Assembly: GCA_934643825.1 (NCBI GenBank)
Contig: CAKUCW010000019.1
Location: 1 to 51,730 of the forward strand
Length of the DNA: 51,730 nucleotides
Reading direction: 5' to 3'
Source: an uncultured Clostridia bacterium
GTDB lineage: Bacteria; Bacillota; Clostridia; Christensenellales; Aristaeellaceae
In this document: positions 15,254 through 23,758 of the stretch, in pieces
Position numbering within the stretch: the first letter of the stretch is position 1
How the letters are laid out: every line of letters begins with the position of its first letter
The notes under the pieces: model-generated
The model's database searches: none
The model's input: only the letters and a program-made list of their open reading frames with translations
What the model was told of the DNA's origin: nothing
Made by a program: the position numbers and the translations under genes

Positions 15254-15587
15254 GTACACACACTCCTGCGAGTTGATGACTCTATCATAAATCATTTTGT
15301 AAAATTAGTCAACTCTTAAAAATTGCATTTGCCAAAAGCTTTTGAATATGTCTGATATGAGCATTGTTCATGATTTATTCTGTTTCCTGTCACGCGGAAA
15401 TCATCTTTGCATCTTTTCCAGCCTTTCCGTTCCTGCTATAATGTGACAATAAGGTATGTTTTTCTTTTTGCGTTGTACGGAGATTTTTTGAAAAAATTTG
15501 AAACAGATGGAACAATCGAAGCATGTTTGTGTCGTGTATGGATAGAGGTACTGTTTTCCATAATGATTTGAAGGCGAGGTGAGCGAG
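15254..15587. other. Divergent control region of the island (XRE operon / sigma-like operon)
   Basis: This 334-base gap holds the XRE promoter at 15284-15312 (minus) and a plus-strand extended -10 TGCTATAAT at 15434-15442, leaving a leader of about 145 bases before the sigma-like gene. No open frame in it is supported. Operators for the XRE protein are expected here, but no convincing dyad could be picked out by eye. Confidence 0.5.
15284..15312 (-). promoter_or_regulatory. Promoter of XRE-KilA-N-recombinase operon
   Basis: On the minus strand TTGACT (15312-15307), 17-base spacer, TATGAT (15289-15284), about 30 bases upstream of the ATG at 15253. Confidence 0.7.
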
Positions 15588-16514
15588 ATGGAGAACCAGT
15601 CCCCTTTTACAGCAGAACCGTTTGCCACAAAAAGATCGGATGGTAAAGTGGAGGTATGCCTGACCACCTATAAATCGTGGCTGCCCATGTTCTATCTGCT
15701 GCCAAAGGAATATGTACAAAAGCGAAGCGTCTATCTGTCCCTTCCGCGTTGTCCTTACGCAATCTGGAATACCCATCAGTACGACGAATTGGTGAACAGC
15801 GACGCTTTTCTGGAAATGATTTGGGATTCGTATGCTTGGGCGATCTGGAATTGCTTTCTGGTACCGGATAAAAATGGAAAGCGAAAATGGATGCCGACCA
15901 ATATCAACTATTATTCCGGCAATTTCCCGCTCTGGCGCTTGGCGTATACCATCATGAATCATATCCGAAAAAAGCTGGAAGACGATCAGATTCTCACATT
16001 TTCCCGCCTGCTCTGTCTGCGTCCGGGCATGGAATTTTCATGGTGTACGACGGCGCAATTTGATGCGCTGGTTTGTACCATGACGTTAAAAATCATCGAG
16101 GAGCAAGGTTGGCAGCCGATGATTGATGAACTGTGGCTCAATCGCACGGTGGAGGATTTCGACGAAACGCGCGTCAGCCGCGAACGAATCGACAGTTATC
16201 GAAAGTGGCATCATACGCGGACAAATGTGGGAACACCTGTGTCGATGGAGCAGATGCAGGAAGAGTGTGAAGATGGGACGAAGGATATCGCCGATCCAGA
16301 CAGTGAATTCGAGCATGAAGTGCTGAATGAGCTGCGGCTCAAGAGCTTTATGGAAACCCTGCCAGATCGCGACCGCGAGATTCTGAACCTCAAAATGCAG
16401 GGCATGACCGATCAGAAGATTGCTGAAAAGGTTGGTTTTAAGAATCACAGCGCGGTGGTGAAAAGGCGAAAACAGATTGCCGAACACTTTCAAAAATATA
16501 TGGAAAACGAGTAA
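15588..16514 (+). CDS. Sigma-70 region 4-like protein of the mobile element
   Basis: A 308-residue protein. The last 55 residues (FMETLPDRDREILNLKMQGM then TDQKIAEKVGFKNHSAVVKR) form a sigma-factor region 4-type helix-turn-helix. The N-terminal two thirds (SWLPMFYLLPKEYVQKRSVY, aromatic-rich) has no obvious match. Such proteins are common near the control region of clostridial mobile elements, where they may act as an alternative sigma factor or regulator. I use the ATG at 15588 with GAGG eight bases upstream; a GTG at 15579 is possible. It heads the plus-strand run that leads to the excisionase-like gene and the relaxase. Confidence 0.7.
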   Translation: MENQSPFTAEPFATKRSDGKVEVCLTTYKSWLPMFYLLPKEYVQKRSVYLSLPRCPYAIWNTHQYDELVNSDAFLEMIWDSYAWAIWNCFLVPDKNGKRKWMPTNINYYSGNFPLWRLAYTIMNHIRKKLEDDQILTFSRLLCLRPGMEFSWCTTAQFDALVCTMTLKIIEEQGWQPMIDELWLNRTVEDFDETRVSRERIDSYRKWHHTRTNVGTPVSMEQMQEECEDGTKDIADPDSEFEHEVLNELRLKSFMETLPDRDREILNLKMQGMTDQKIAEKVGFKNHSAVVKRRKQIAEHFQKYMENE

Positions 16515-16591
16515 CCTCAATTTCATTTTTCCCAAAGCCATTGTCAGGACGACAGTGGTTTTTCTTTTACCCGAAAAGGAGGATTTTTTGA

Positions 16592-16816
16592 ATGAATGAG
16601 CTTTTTAATGATCTGCCCGACGTATTGGATGCTAAAGCGCTGGCACACGCGCTTTCCATATCTAAATCCGGCGCGTATACCCTGCTGAATCAAAAGGACT
16701 TTCCGACGCTTCGGATTGGCGGAAGAAAGCTGGTCACAAAACCTGATCTTATTTGCTGGATGGATAAGCATATTCGCAACGGAGGCGTAAAGGATGCCCG
16801 AAAAGAAGATTCTTAA
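16592..16816 (+). CDS. Excisionase/AlpA-like small DNA-binding protein
   Basis: A 74-residue protein with the winged-helix pattern of excisionases: LDAKALAHALSISKSGAYTL, LNQKDFPTLRIGGRKLVTKP, LICWMDKHI. These read like helix-turn-helix family 17 proteins, in which a strand-turn RIGGRKLV follows the recognition helix. Strong AAGGAGG lies at about 16577. Excisionases bend attachment-site DNA to steer the recombinase toward excision. The C-terminus overlaps the next small gene. Confidence 0.8.
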   Translation: MNELFNDLPDVLDAKALAHALSISKSGAYTLLNQKDFPTLRIGGRKLVTKPDLICWMDKHIRNGGVKDARKEDS

Positions 16817-16970
16817 TCCGTCCAGTAGCGGTATGGATATTCCCGACGCAGCGATTGAACGTATCGCCCGTGTTATGCTGCCGATGATTCAAAAGTATTA
16901 CGAAAGCGATGAAGGAAAAATGAAACTTGAAAAGTGGAAACAGGAAAAAGGAGAACAAGAGAATGGATAA
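16794..16970 (+). CDS. Small hypothetical protein (58 aa) of the island
   Basis: Frame from the ATG at 16794 to the TAA at 16970, product MPEKKILNPSSSGMDIPDAA then IERIARVMLPMIQKYYESDE and a Lys/Glu-rich end. It overlaps the end of the excisionase-like gene by 23 bases and the start of the DUF3847-like gene by 8. GGAGG lies about nine bases upstream of the ATG (16781-16785). The IARVMLPMIQKYYES segment resembles short accessory proteins found before relaxases in clostridial elements; the function is unknown. Confidence 0.65.
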   Translation: MPEKKILNPSSSGMDIPDAAIERIARVMLPMIQKYYESDEGKMKLEKWKQEKGEQENG

Positions 16971-17178
16971 AAGAGTTTTAAGTGCTGAGGAAAAAGCGCT
17001 GCTTCAAGCTAAGCACAGAATGGAAGAAGCGCAAGCCCGCGAACGCGAAAAGGAGAGAAAGCGGAGAACGCGACGATTGATTCAAGAAGGAGCAATTCTT
17101 GAAAGTGTTTTTCCGGCGGCTGTTGATATGGATTTTGTTGCGCTGAAAGATTACCTTGCAGAACGTTTGCGAGGGTAA
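16963..17178 (+). CDS. DUF3847-like relaxase-associated protein
   Basis: A 71-residue, highly charged protein. The N-terminal half is a likely coiled coil (AEEKALLQAKHRMEEAQARE then REKERKRRTRR), followed by LIQEGAILESVFPAAVDMDF, which recalls the DUF3847 family usually encoded just before MobA/MobL relaxases. The ATG at 16963 has AAGGAG ten bases upstream (16948-16953); an upstream in-frame ATG at 16927 would lie inside the previous gene. A terminator and the oriT follow directly. It may be a relaxosome accessory or copy-control protein. Confidence 0.7.
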   Translation: MDKRVLSAEEKALLQAKHRMEEAQAREREKERKRRTRRLIQEGAILESVFPAAVDMDFVALKDYLAERLRG

Positions 17179-17185
17179 TGCGGTT

Positions 17186-17214
17186 GGGGAACCTTCGGGT
17201 TCCCCTTTCTTTTT
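17186..17214 (+). terminator. Terminator after the small island genes
   Basis: GGGGAACC TTCG GGTTCCCC followed by TTTCTTTTT. It separates the small-gene transcript from the oriT and relaxase. Confidence 0.85.
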
Positions 17215-17217
17215 CCC

Positions 17218-17258
17218 GGAGGGCGCACTTACTCACCACCCGCTGCGCGGGCGGTGGT
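17218..17258 (-). other. Putative oriT, IncQ/RSF1010-like nick region with inverted repeat
   Basis: Read on the minus strand, 17232-17218 is GTAAGTGCGCCCTCC. The RSF1010/R1162 (IncQ) nick region is, from memory, GTAAATGCGCCCTCC, a single mismatch. As in IncQ oriTs, an inverted repeat lies immediately 5' of it: ACCACCGCCCGC/GCGGGTGGT (17258-17235). It is 170 bases upstream of a MobA/MobL relaxase, the matching relaxase class. The predicted nick is within TGCGC/CC at about 17223-17226. A second outer inverted repeat (CGGAGGGCGCAC near 17217, GTGCGCTCTCCG near 17280-17291) surrounds the region. Confidence 0.75.
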
Positions 17259-17400
17259 ATCCCTCCCTCCGGTCGGGAACGTGCGCTCTCCGAGGGGGCT
17301 GCGCTTCCTGCGGGAAGCGGCAGGCTGCGGCCTGCGTGCGTGTGCTGCGGCACGTGCATTTCTTTTGCGAAAAGAAACAAAACAATGGAGGTGACGGAGC

Positions 17401-19050
17401 TTGGCAATTTACCACATGGAATCGAAGATCGTCAGCCGGGGAATGGGCCGCTCCGTTGTGGCAGCGTCTGCCTACATGAGCTGTAGCCGATTGTACAACG
17501 ATTATGACGGCATACAGCACGACTATACGAAAAAGCAGGGGCTTGTCTGGCAGCAGGTCTTTCTCCCAGCGCAGGCCCCGCAGGAATGGCGTGACAGGGA
17601 GCAACTATGGAACGCTGTTGAGGCGGCCGAGAAGACGAAGGACAGCAGGCTTGCGCGGGAGATCATCGTTGCGCTGCCCGTTGAGCTGGAACCCGATGAA
17701 CAGATTGCGCTCACGAGTGCATACATCTCGAAGCAGTTTGTTGCAGACGGTATGTGTGCAGACGCAGCTATCCACGATACAGACGGACACAATCCGCACG
17801 CGCACATCCTTCTGACGATGCGTCCGCTGAATGAGGATGGCACATGGCAGTATAAGACCGAGAAAGAATATCTGTGTGTGAAAAATGGAGAGGAACGAGG
17901 TTTTACTGCGGCTGAATACAAAGCTGCTCAAAATGACGGATGGGAAAAGCAATACTTATATAAGGTTGGGCAGAAGAAGGTCTACATGCCGCCAACGAAG
18001 GCTGACGAGTATGGCTATACTCGCGTGGATAAGCATCCGAAAAGCACGAGATATGGCAGGCAGAATCCGATTACTGTCAGATGGAATAGCGAAGATCAGC
18101 TTTTTAGTTGGCGTACACGCTGGGCGGATATGACGAACCAGATGCTTAAACAGGAAGGATATGAAGAAAGTGTCGATCATAGAAGTTATCTGGTTCGTGG
18201 AATAGACGAGCAGCCGACCGTTCATGAAGGCGTAGAAGCCAGGCAACGGGAACGGAATGGTTTTAGGTCTGAGGTGTGTGAATTGAATCGGCAGATACGC
18301 GCAGATAACGCTATGCTTCGCGAGTTAAAAAAGCAAGTTAAGCAACTTGAAAAAGCTGTGCAGAAGGATATCCCATATTTAGCTGATGCGATGGAAAAGT
18401 TATGTGCCGATATGCTTATTTTCCGTTATCAGCTTTCGCATACGGATGAGAGCAAACGTAATTGCGTAAAGAGTTTGGAAGTTCTGCTTGAGAGCGCTAA
18501 AGATTATGCAAAAGCCGATCGAAAACTTCGAGAAATACGCAAAGACAGAAAACAACTGATTGCTGAAAAACAGGGGCTATCTCTGATTCATGTATTCCGA
18601 CATAAGGAACTTTCAGCGCGAATTGCAGAAAAAACGGAGGATGCGGAAGAACTGAAAGCCAGAAAAGTTTCTATTCTTAAACGTGCCGGTTTGTCGGAAG
18701 ACGCAGATAATACGGAACTCAATCAGCGTATTGCATCGCTAGAAAAGCTGGTTCAAAAACTTGATAACCAGCATCAGAAATTTTCTCATCTGCTTGAAGA
18801 AACACAGAAAAAATACGCCGTTCTGCAAGAACAGGCGGCGCAGGTGAATGATGCGGAACTAGATGAAGCTCGGCGGAACGCGAAAAGAGAACACATGGAT
18901 TGTGCGATAAAACGGATTCAAAATACCTTTGGAGAAAAGTTCTCTGTCGTGCGGATGATGGAGGTTCGAAAAGATGTGGAGAAAAAACTAATGAAATTAA
19001 GCGAAAATAAAAAGAATGAGATAACACGTCATCTTGAAAATACACGTTAA
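17401..19050 (+). CDS. MobA/MobL (MOBQ-type) relaxase
   Basis: A 549-residue protein that should nick the oriT and carry the strand into a recipient cell through a conjugative channel supplied by another element. The N-terminus AIYHMESKIVSRGMGRSVVA with ASAYMS is the MobA/MobL start, with a tyrosine in the usual position; the metal-binding three-histidine motif is HDTDGHNPHAHILLTMRPLN at about residues 125-145. The C-terminal 270 residues form long coiled coils (LRELKKQVKQLEKAVQ; LEKLVQKLDNQHQKFSHLLE) without a recognisable primase or helicase domain. The start is TTG at 17401 with GGAGGTGA seven bases upstream. No type IV secretion genes are present in the island. Confidence 0.92.
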   Translation: MAIYHMESKIVSRGMGRSVVAASAYMSCSRLYNDYDGIQHDYTKKQGLVWQQVFLPAQAPQEWRDREQLWNAVEAAEKTKDSRLAREIIVALPVELEPDEQIALTSAYISKQFVADGMCADAAIHDTDGHNPHAHILLTMRPLNEDGTWQYKTEKEYLCVKNGEERGFTAAEYKAAQNDGWEKQYLYKVGQKKVYMPPTKADEYGYTRVDKHPKSTRYGRQNPITVRWNSEDQLFSWRTRWADMTNQMLKQEGYEESVDHRSYLVRGIDEQPTVHEGVEARQRERNGFRSEVCELNRQIRADNAMLRELKKQVKQLEKAVQKDIPYLADAMEKLCADMLIFRYQLSHTDESKRNCVKSLEVLLESAKDYAKADRKLREIRKDRKQLIAEKQGLSLIHVFRHKELSARIAEKTEDAEELKARKVSILKRAGLSEDADNTELNQRIASLEKLVQKLDNQHQKFSHLLEETQKKYAVLQEQAAQVNDAELDEARRNAKREHMDCAIKRIQNTFGEKFSVVRMMEVRKDVEKKLMKLSENKKNEITRHLENTR

Positions 19051-19170
19051 ATGTAATATGATTATTATAATGAATGTTAGAAACTGGATGCATATAAAAC
19101 AGATAACATGAAGCTATAATATAACATTAAATTAAATTAAATATATTTGCTAAAAGAGGGAGAAAAAGAA

Positions 19171-22100
19171 ATGAATGAAATAATTAAAAAAATCTTAGAT
19201 GAACTGTTTGGAATTGCTTTTTCTGGAACTGTAGATAGCATGAAAGAATCTAAAGATCAGAAAAAACGTATTCAAGAGGCTGAAAGCAAATTGTCTCAGA
19301 TTTTAGAATCTGTGAAAGATGAAGCATATTATGATAACTTAGTACAGATTATTTCAGAAACAAGGATTATACAAGATTATTTTAAAAGATGTATAACGAA
19401 TAAAACCGGCTTTGGTTTATCGGAACGGGTAAACTCAGCGTTTAAAAATCTGCATATTTCAATTCAAGATCGAAATTCAATTAAAGCTGTTTTAGAAAGA
19501 ATGGTAGAAAGTCTAAAGGAAATTATGTTTAGACCGGATTCAACAGAAGAACTCAGATTGTCTTTTCAAAATAAAGAGATAAAAGAAGAAATTCGAAGCC
19601 TGAGAAAGGAGTTTGAAAAAAGTCAAGAAAAAGTTCAAGAGTGTCTAAGTTACAGAGATATTGAATCATATAGCGACCCAGTGCAAAATACAACTGATCT
19701 AATTTCACGAAAATGGATAAAGGAAGAAAGTTCAAAAGAAGAAGAAAGTGAAGAAACTCCTGCAGAGCTGATTCAGAGAGAGAAGAGAATCATCTTGATT
19801 AATCATGCCGGCTTTGGAAAAACGAAAGCACTATATCAAATTTTTAATGAACTTAAGGCAACGGGAAAATGTACCGTATTATTATCACTTAATCGTTATC
19901 CGGGTTTACCATTGCTCCATAAAATACTGGAGAATAATGTTTTCGACCAGGAACAGATTGCATTGATTTTAGACGGATATGATGAAGTGCAGGCAACGCT
20001 GTATCGTCAATTAAATAATGATATTAATCAAATTTCAAAGTTATATCCAGAAATGATGATTGTAATATCCTCGCGCGAGAATTTTATAGAGAAGGATCAG
20101 CTAGAACGATTTAAACGTTATAGACTTGCAAACCTTAATATTAAGGATTGGAAGTTGTATGCCCAAAACCATCAAATTGATACGGAACAGTTTATCAACC
20201 AAATTAACGAAAAAAATTTAATGGATATCAGTAAAAATGCTTTTTACTTTATTGAATTAGTTCGTTTATGGAAAAGAAATGGTGAACTTCCTAATGAAGC
20301 AAAAATTATGGAAAAAATCATAGAAAGTAGATTGCGTGCAGATCAGGAAAAGTTTAAACTTTCAAAGCCAGAACTTGAACAAAGAGAATTTGTTTTATTG
20401 CATATATTTGAACGAATTGCTATGATAATGCAATGTACACATCGCTATTCTTTTACAGAGAAAGAAGTAAGACGAATTTGTCTGGATGAAATGTATGATC
20501 AAGTAAGTTTACATGGAATATGGGAATCAGAAGATACACTTAATCTTCATTTTTCCCACAATAATTTTCGTGAATATTTTGCTGCTTGTTGGCTTAATCG
20601 GCGTCCATTTTGCGAAATCTTAAACTATATATCGGCAGATCAGAAAATAAAGCCTTCTTGGATGAATACGGTCGCATATTTAGCTAAAATAAGGGATTCA
20701 CGGGATTTGCAAGAATGGGTTTGTGAACACGATCCAAAGGTTGTTTCGGTATTTGAAAAAGAACATTTTTCAGAAGAAGAACGCTATAGTTTGTTTTCGA
20801 GAATATTTGACGAAACTGAAAAAAGACATATATGGCTATCAATTGATTATCAATCTATGAGAAAATTGGGAACGTTTGTATCTAGCAAGAGAGCTGTTGA
20901 GTATATTTTAAAAAATATATCAAAAGATGATGTGGAAGAAAGACAAATGCAGAATTTATTTCGGATCATGGAGAGTTTCGACAGTTTGTATGAAGAAAAT
21001 GAGAATTGTAAAGATATTATAGGCAATATCGCGTTTAATGAAAATTTATCGCTATATGTAAGATGTGATGCATTGCGAGTTATGTGTGCGTTTCCAAATG
21101 TTTTTTTTGAATCTGTACCAACAGCAGCTCAAATATGTATGAAATCGGAAGAAGAAGATTATCGATATCATCTTGAACACTTTATTGATGCATCAGGAAA
21201 GATTGAACAATTCTTTCAACTAATCATTCATGAACTTGAATTTCCGATATTCCCAGAAGGAACTGTAAATTTAAGTCGCCATGTTTTTTTGGAAAAAAAG
21301 ATATCGGCACTCCGATCACCGCAAGCAATTTCTAGCTTATTTTCCTTTTTAGCTGAACATTCAGGCTATTTTGCAGATGTTGGGATAAAAATCGACTGGG
21401 AACACATTTTGACTGTAGCAAGTATGTATGAATTTGATTTGCAATATGATTTTTTAAATAAAATTTTGCGGTTGTTTGGTGTTGCTCAGACACATTTTTC
21501 TCGGAAAGTAAGCAATGAAATTAAGAAATACATGATTAAAACATGTACAGAAGAAGAATTTTTAAAGTATATATTAAAAAACATGAAAAAATCTCATCAA
21601 TTATTTGCTATTGAGAGTATCATGTGTCCATCCTTTTCTGATATTTTAGTTTCTTATTACAGAAAAGATAAACTACCTGATCCAGACTTGATTCGGAGTA
21701 TTATGTGTATATATTCGCAGCAGGATATTCAATATCAAAGATTGCAACAAGCAATTTTTCATAAAACAGGCGAGTGTATTGTTCCATGTGATCCGTACGC
21801 CGTGGAGAATGAACTAAGAAATAAAGGAAAACAATATACATTTAATACCCTGTTTTCATCATCATGTTCTGATTTTGTGATAGTGGCGGAAAAACTAGGG
21901 GCAAATGTTGGCTTAGAAACGCTATTAGGAGGGGCTTCTTTTAAGATATCGTGTGAAAAAGCTGATAAACAGGCAGAAATCGAGGAATGTAATTGGATAT
22001 TGCGGGATTCTTTTGAAGGTAAAAATATAACAATTTTAGAAGCGATTGAAAAAATAAAGGCTTGCGATTGGGAATGGTTTCGGTATTGTGCAATAAGAAA

Positions 22101-23160
22101 TAGAATTTATGAAAACAAAACGTTATATTTAAATGAATCACAAATGGCATGGATTGAAAAGTATACAGAGGAAGAGTTAAAGCAAATAGATTTGAAAGAA
22201 GAGTCAGAATTGTTTTTTAAAGAGAAGAAGTTTAGAAAATATGTGAAAGTAGTTTTATCAATGATGGTAAAAATAGACATGAACCGTTCGATGACATTTG
22301 TGAAGTCTCTTTTGCTAGTTCCGTCATTCTTGCTTGATGAAAACGACGCATATAATTTCTCTGATTACATACTCCGTCATCTCTCAAAAGACGAAATGGA
22401 CAAACAGGTTCTTAAGAATATTGAGCAAGAAAATCTTCATGAATGTGTAGCGGCTGCGCATATCCGTTACTGTGAAGTAAATAAGCTGTTGGGAGCAAAA
22501 TCATTTGCTCTACATATACTAAATCAGAAAGAAGAAAAAGATATTCATAGCTTTGCAATTCGTTATCTTGCCGAACTATATGGTACTGCTACGATTATTC
22601 ATGAGGTACTTCCCCTCTGTCAGACAGATGAATTTCTTCGTACAATGGTATATTACGTTCCATCTGATTTTGTGGCGCCCAAATTGGATGAAAAATTAGA
22701 TGATACATATAAATGTACACCCTCAAAAGAATGGATGGAAATTTTAATAAAACGGAATCACCGTAATGCCCTGGAACAATATCTCTGCGAAGCAAAAAAG
22801 AAAAATGGAATTCCAGATATGACAGATGGAAATCAACTTCCTACGATAACGGAAGCGATAAGCAGTGTTTCGGATAGTAGTCTCTTGGACATTATTTTAG
22901 AACTTCTACGTTTGTGCGTAACACCGGGATTCATCGACAAAGAGAGTTTTGGATTAAAACGATCTTGCTGGAATGCGATATGTAATATGGCACAAAACGA
23001 CTATGTTATTGTGAAGGATAAACTAGAACAATTAAATAATGAATCTAAGGATTTCAATCAGATTTGTATTGACCTTATTGAGAAGATTGGTGAGAGTCGG
23101 CATATACAGCTTGATGTTGAAATGGAATTTGATGAGGCATTTATTTTGACTAATACATGA
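19171..23160 (+). CDS. NACHT-type STAND NTPase, 1329 aa (candidate anti-phage sensor)
   Basis: STAND NTPases bind a trigger, oligomerise and activate an effector; in bacteria many protect against phage. Residues 1-200 are helical with coiled coils (EEIRSLRKEFEKSQEKVQEC). The NTPase follows: Walker A NHAGFGKTK at about 210-218 (first glycine replaced by Asn), Walker B LILDGYDEV at 266-274 (the hhhDGxDE form of NACHT) and an arginine-bearing SSRE at about 300. The remaining ~900 residues look like alpha-helical repeats without a known effector domain. The start is ATG 19171 with AGAGGGAG upstream; a TTG at 19147 is less likely. The gene is strikingly AT-rich compared with the chromosome. Its stop is one base from the convergent agrB stop. 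Confidence 0.82.
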   Translation: MNEIIKKILDELFGIAFSGTVDSMKESKDQKKRIQEAESKLSQILESVKDEAYYDNLVQIISETRIIQDYFKRCITNKTGFGLSERVNSAFKNLHISIQDRNSIKAVLERMVESLKEIMFRPDSTEELRLSFQNKEIKEEIRSLRKEFEKSQEKVQECLSYRDIESYSDPVQNTTDLISRKWIKEESSKEEESEETPAELIQREKRIILINHAGFGKTKALYQIFNELKATGKCTVLLSLNRYPGLPLLHKILENNVFDQEQIALILDGYDEVQATLYRQLNNDINQISKLYPEMMIVISSRENFIEKDQLERFKRYRLANLNIKDWKLYAQNHQIDTEQFINQINEKNLMDISKNAFYFIELVRLWKRNGELPNEAKIMEKIIESRLRADQEKFKLSKPELEQREFVLLHIFERIAMIMQCTHRYSFTEKEVRRICLDEMYDQVSLHGIWESEDTLNLHFSHNNFREYFAACWLNRRPFCEILNYISADQKIKPSWMNTVAYLAKIRDSRDLQEWVCEHDPKVVSVFEKEHFSEEERYSLFSRIFDETEKRHIWLSIDYQSMRKLGTFVSSKRAVEYILKNISKDDVEERQMQNLFRIMESFDSLYEENENCKDIIGNIAFNENLSLYVRCDALRVMCAFPNVFFESVPTAAQICMKSEEEDYRYHLEHFIDASGKIEQFFQLIIHELEFPIFPEGTVNLSRHVFLEKKISALRSPQAISSLFSFLAEHSGYFADVGIKIDWEHILTVASMYEFDLQYDFLNKILRLFGVAQTHFSRKVSNEIKKYMIKTCTEEEFLKYILKNMKKSHQLFAIESIMCPSFSDILVSYYRKDKLPDPDLIRSIMCIYSQQDIQYQRLQQAIFHKTGECIVPCDPYAVENELRNKGKQYTFNTLFSSSCSDFVIVAEKLGANVGLETLLGGASFKISCEKADKQAEIEECNWILRDSFEGKNITILEAIEKIKACDWEWFRYCAIRNRIYENKTLYLNESQMAWIEKYTEEELKQIDLKEESELFFKEKKFRKYVKVVLSMMVKIDMNRSMTFVKSLLLVPSFLLDENDAYNFSDYILRHLSKDEMDKQVLKNIEQENLHECVAAAHIRYCEVNKLLGAKSFALHILNQKEEKDIHSFAIRYLAELYGTATIIHEVLPLCQTDEFLRTMVYYVPSDFVAPKLDEKLDDTYKCTPSKEWMEILIKRNHRNALEQYLCEAKKKNGIPDMTDGNQLPTITEAISSVSDSSLLDIILELLRLCVTPGFIDKESFGLKRSCWNAICNMAQNDYVIVKDKLEQLNNESKDFNQICIDLIEKIGESRHIQLDVEMEFDEAFILTNT

Positions 23161-23161
23161 A

Positions 23162-23758
23162 TCATTTCAAATTATTAAATGGAAGAGCATCTTTTGTGTT
23201 GTTGCGGACAAGTAACCCACAAATTCTGGAAACTGCCGATAAGAAAACACCCAGACAGGAGGCTTGAAAAAGAGAATTGTAGTTCAGGAGCTTTAGAATA
23301 ATAACAACAAGAAGCAGAATAAGTGTAGTTAATCTTGATCTTTTTATTAGCTGCTGGGATTGGTATTGTAAGTGCTGTTTATTTGGGTGCAAGCAGAGTG
23401 GAAATACAAAAAGAACAATAAAAGGGATAAGCCACAAACTATAGAAAACCGAGTGTGTGCTGGAAATCTTGATTATCAAAATACCGAGACTAAGGCCACA
23501 TGCCATCGTGAGGAAACATTTTGTGTGCGTAGAAGCATGAAAACCTCCCCCATTACTCTGGCAGACGTAAAAAATGGAAATCATGGTAATTGCTTCAATA
23601 GGGGCTTTCGCAATTAAACCGATCATAAACAATCCAAGCGTACTCAAAATTGTATAGAGCCACAATTCACAACCATATTCACATATTTCACGTTGTTTTT
23701 CATCACAAGAGTCATTTAGAATAAACGAAATGATGATTTTTGAAAGTGACATTAACAC
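23162..23758 (-). CDS. agrB: AgrB-like accessory gene regulator protease/exporter
   Basis: AgrB is a membrane cysteine protease that trims the AgrD precursor and helps form the thiolactone peptide. The 198-residue protein has about five to six hydrophobic segments and the catalytic pair in GGGFHASTHTKCFL, with histidine and cysteine seven residues apart as in the S. aureus protein. The N-terminus (SKIIISFILNDSCDEKQREI then CEYG) is also typical. The GTG at 23758 has GGGAGG nine bases upstream; the ATG at 23752 is an alternative. It overlaps the end of agrC, forming the operon agrA-agrC-agrB on the minus strand. Confidence 0.92.
   Translation of the reverse strand: MLMSLSKIIISFILNDSCDEKQREICEYGCELWLYTILSTLGLFMIGLIAKAPIEAITMISIFYVCQSNGGGFHASTHTKCFLTMACGLSLGILIIKISSTHSVFYSLWLIPFIVLFVFPLCLHPNKQHLQYQSQQLIKRSRLTTLILLLVVIILKLLNYNSLFQASCLGVFLSAVSRICGLLVRNNTKDALPFNNLK

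Noticed and set aside
17179..17400. Plus-strand frames across the region before the relaxase (for example 17156-17479)
   Set aside because: The region is built of hairpins and the oriT-like sequence; the frames have no ribosome binding site and overlap the relaxase in another frame.
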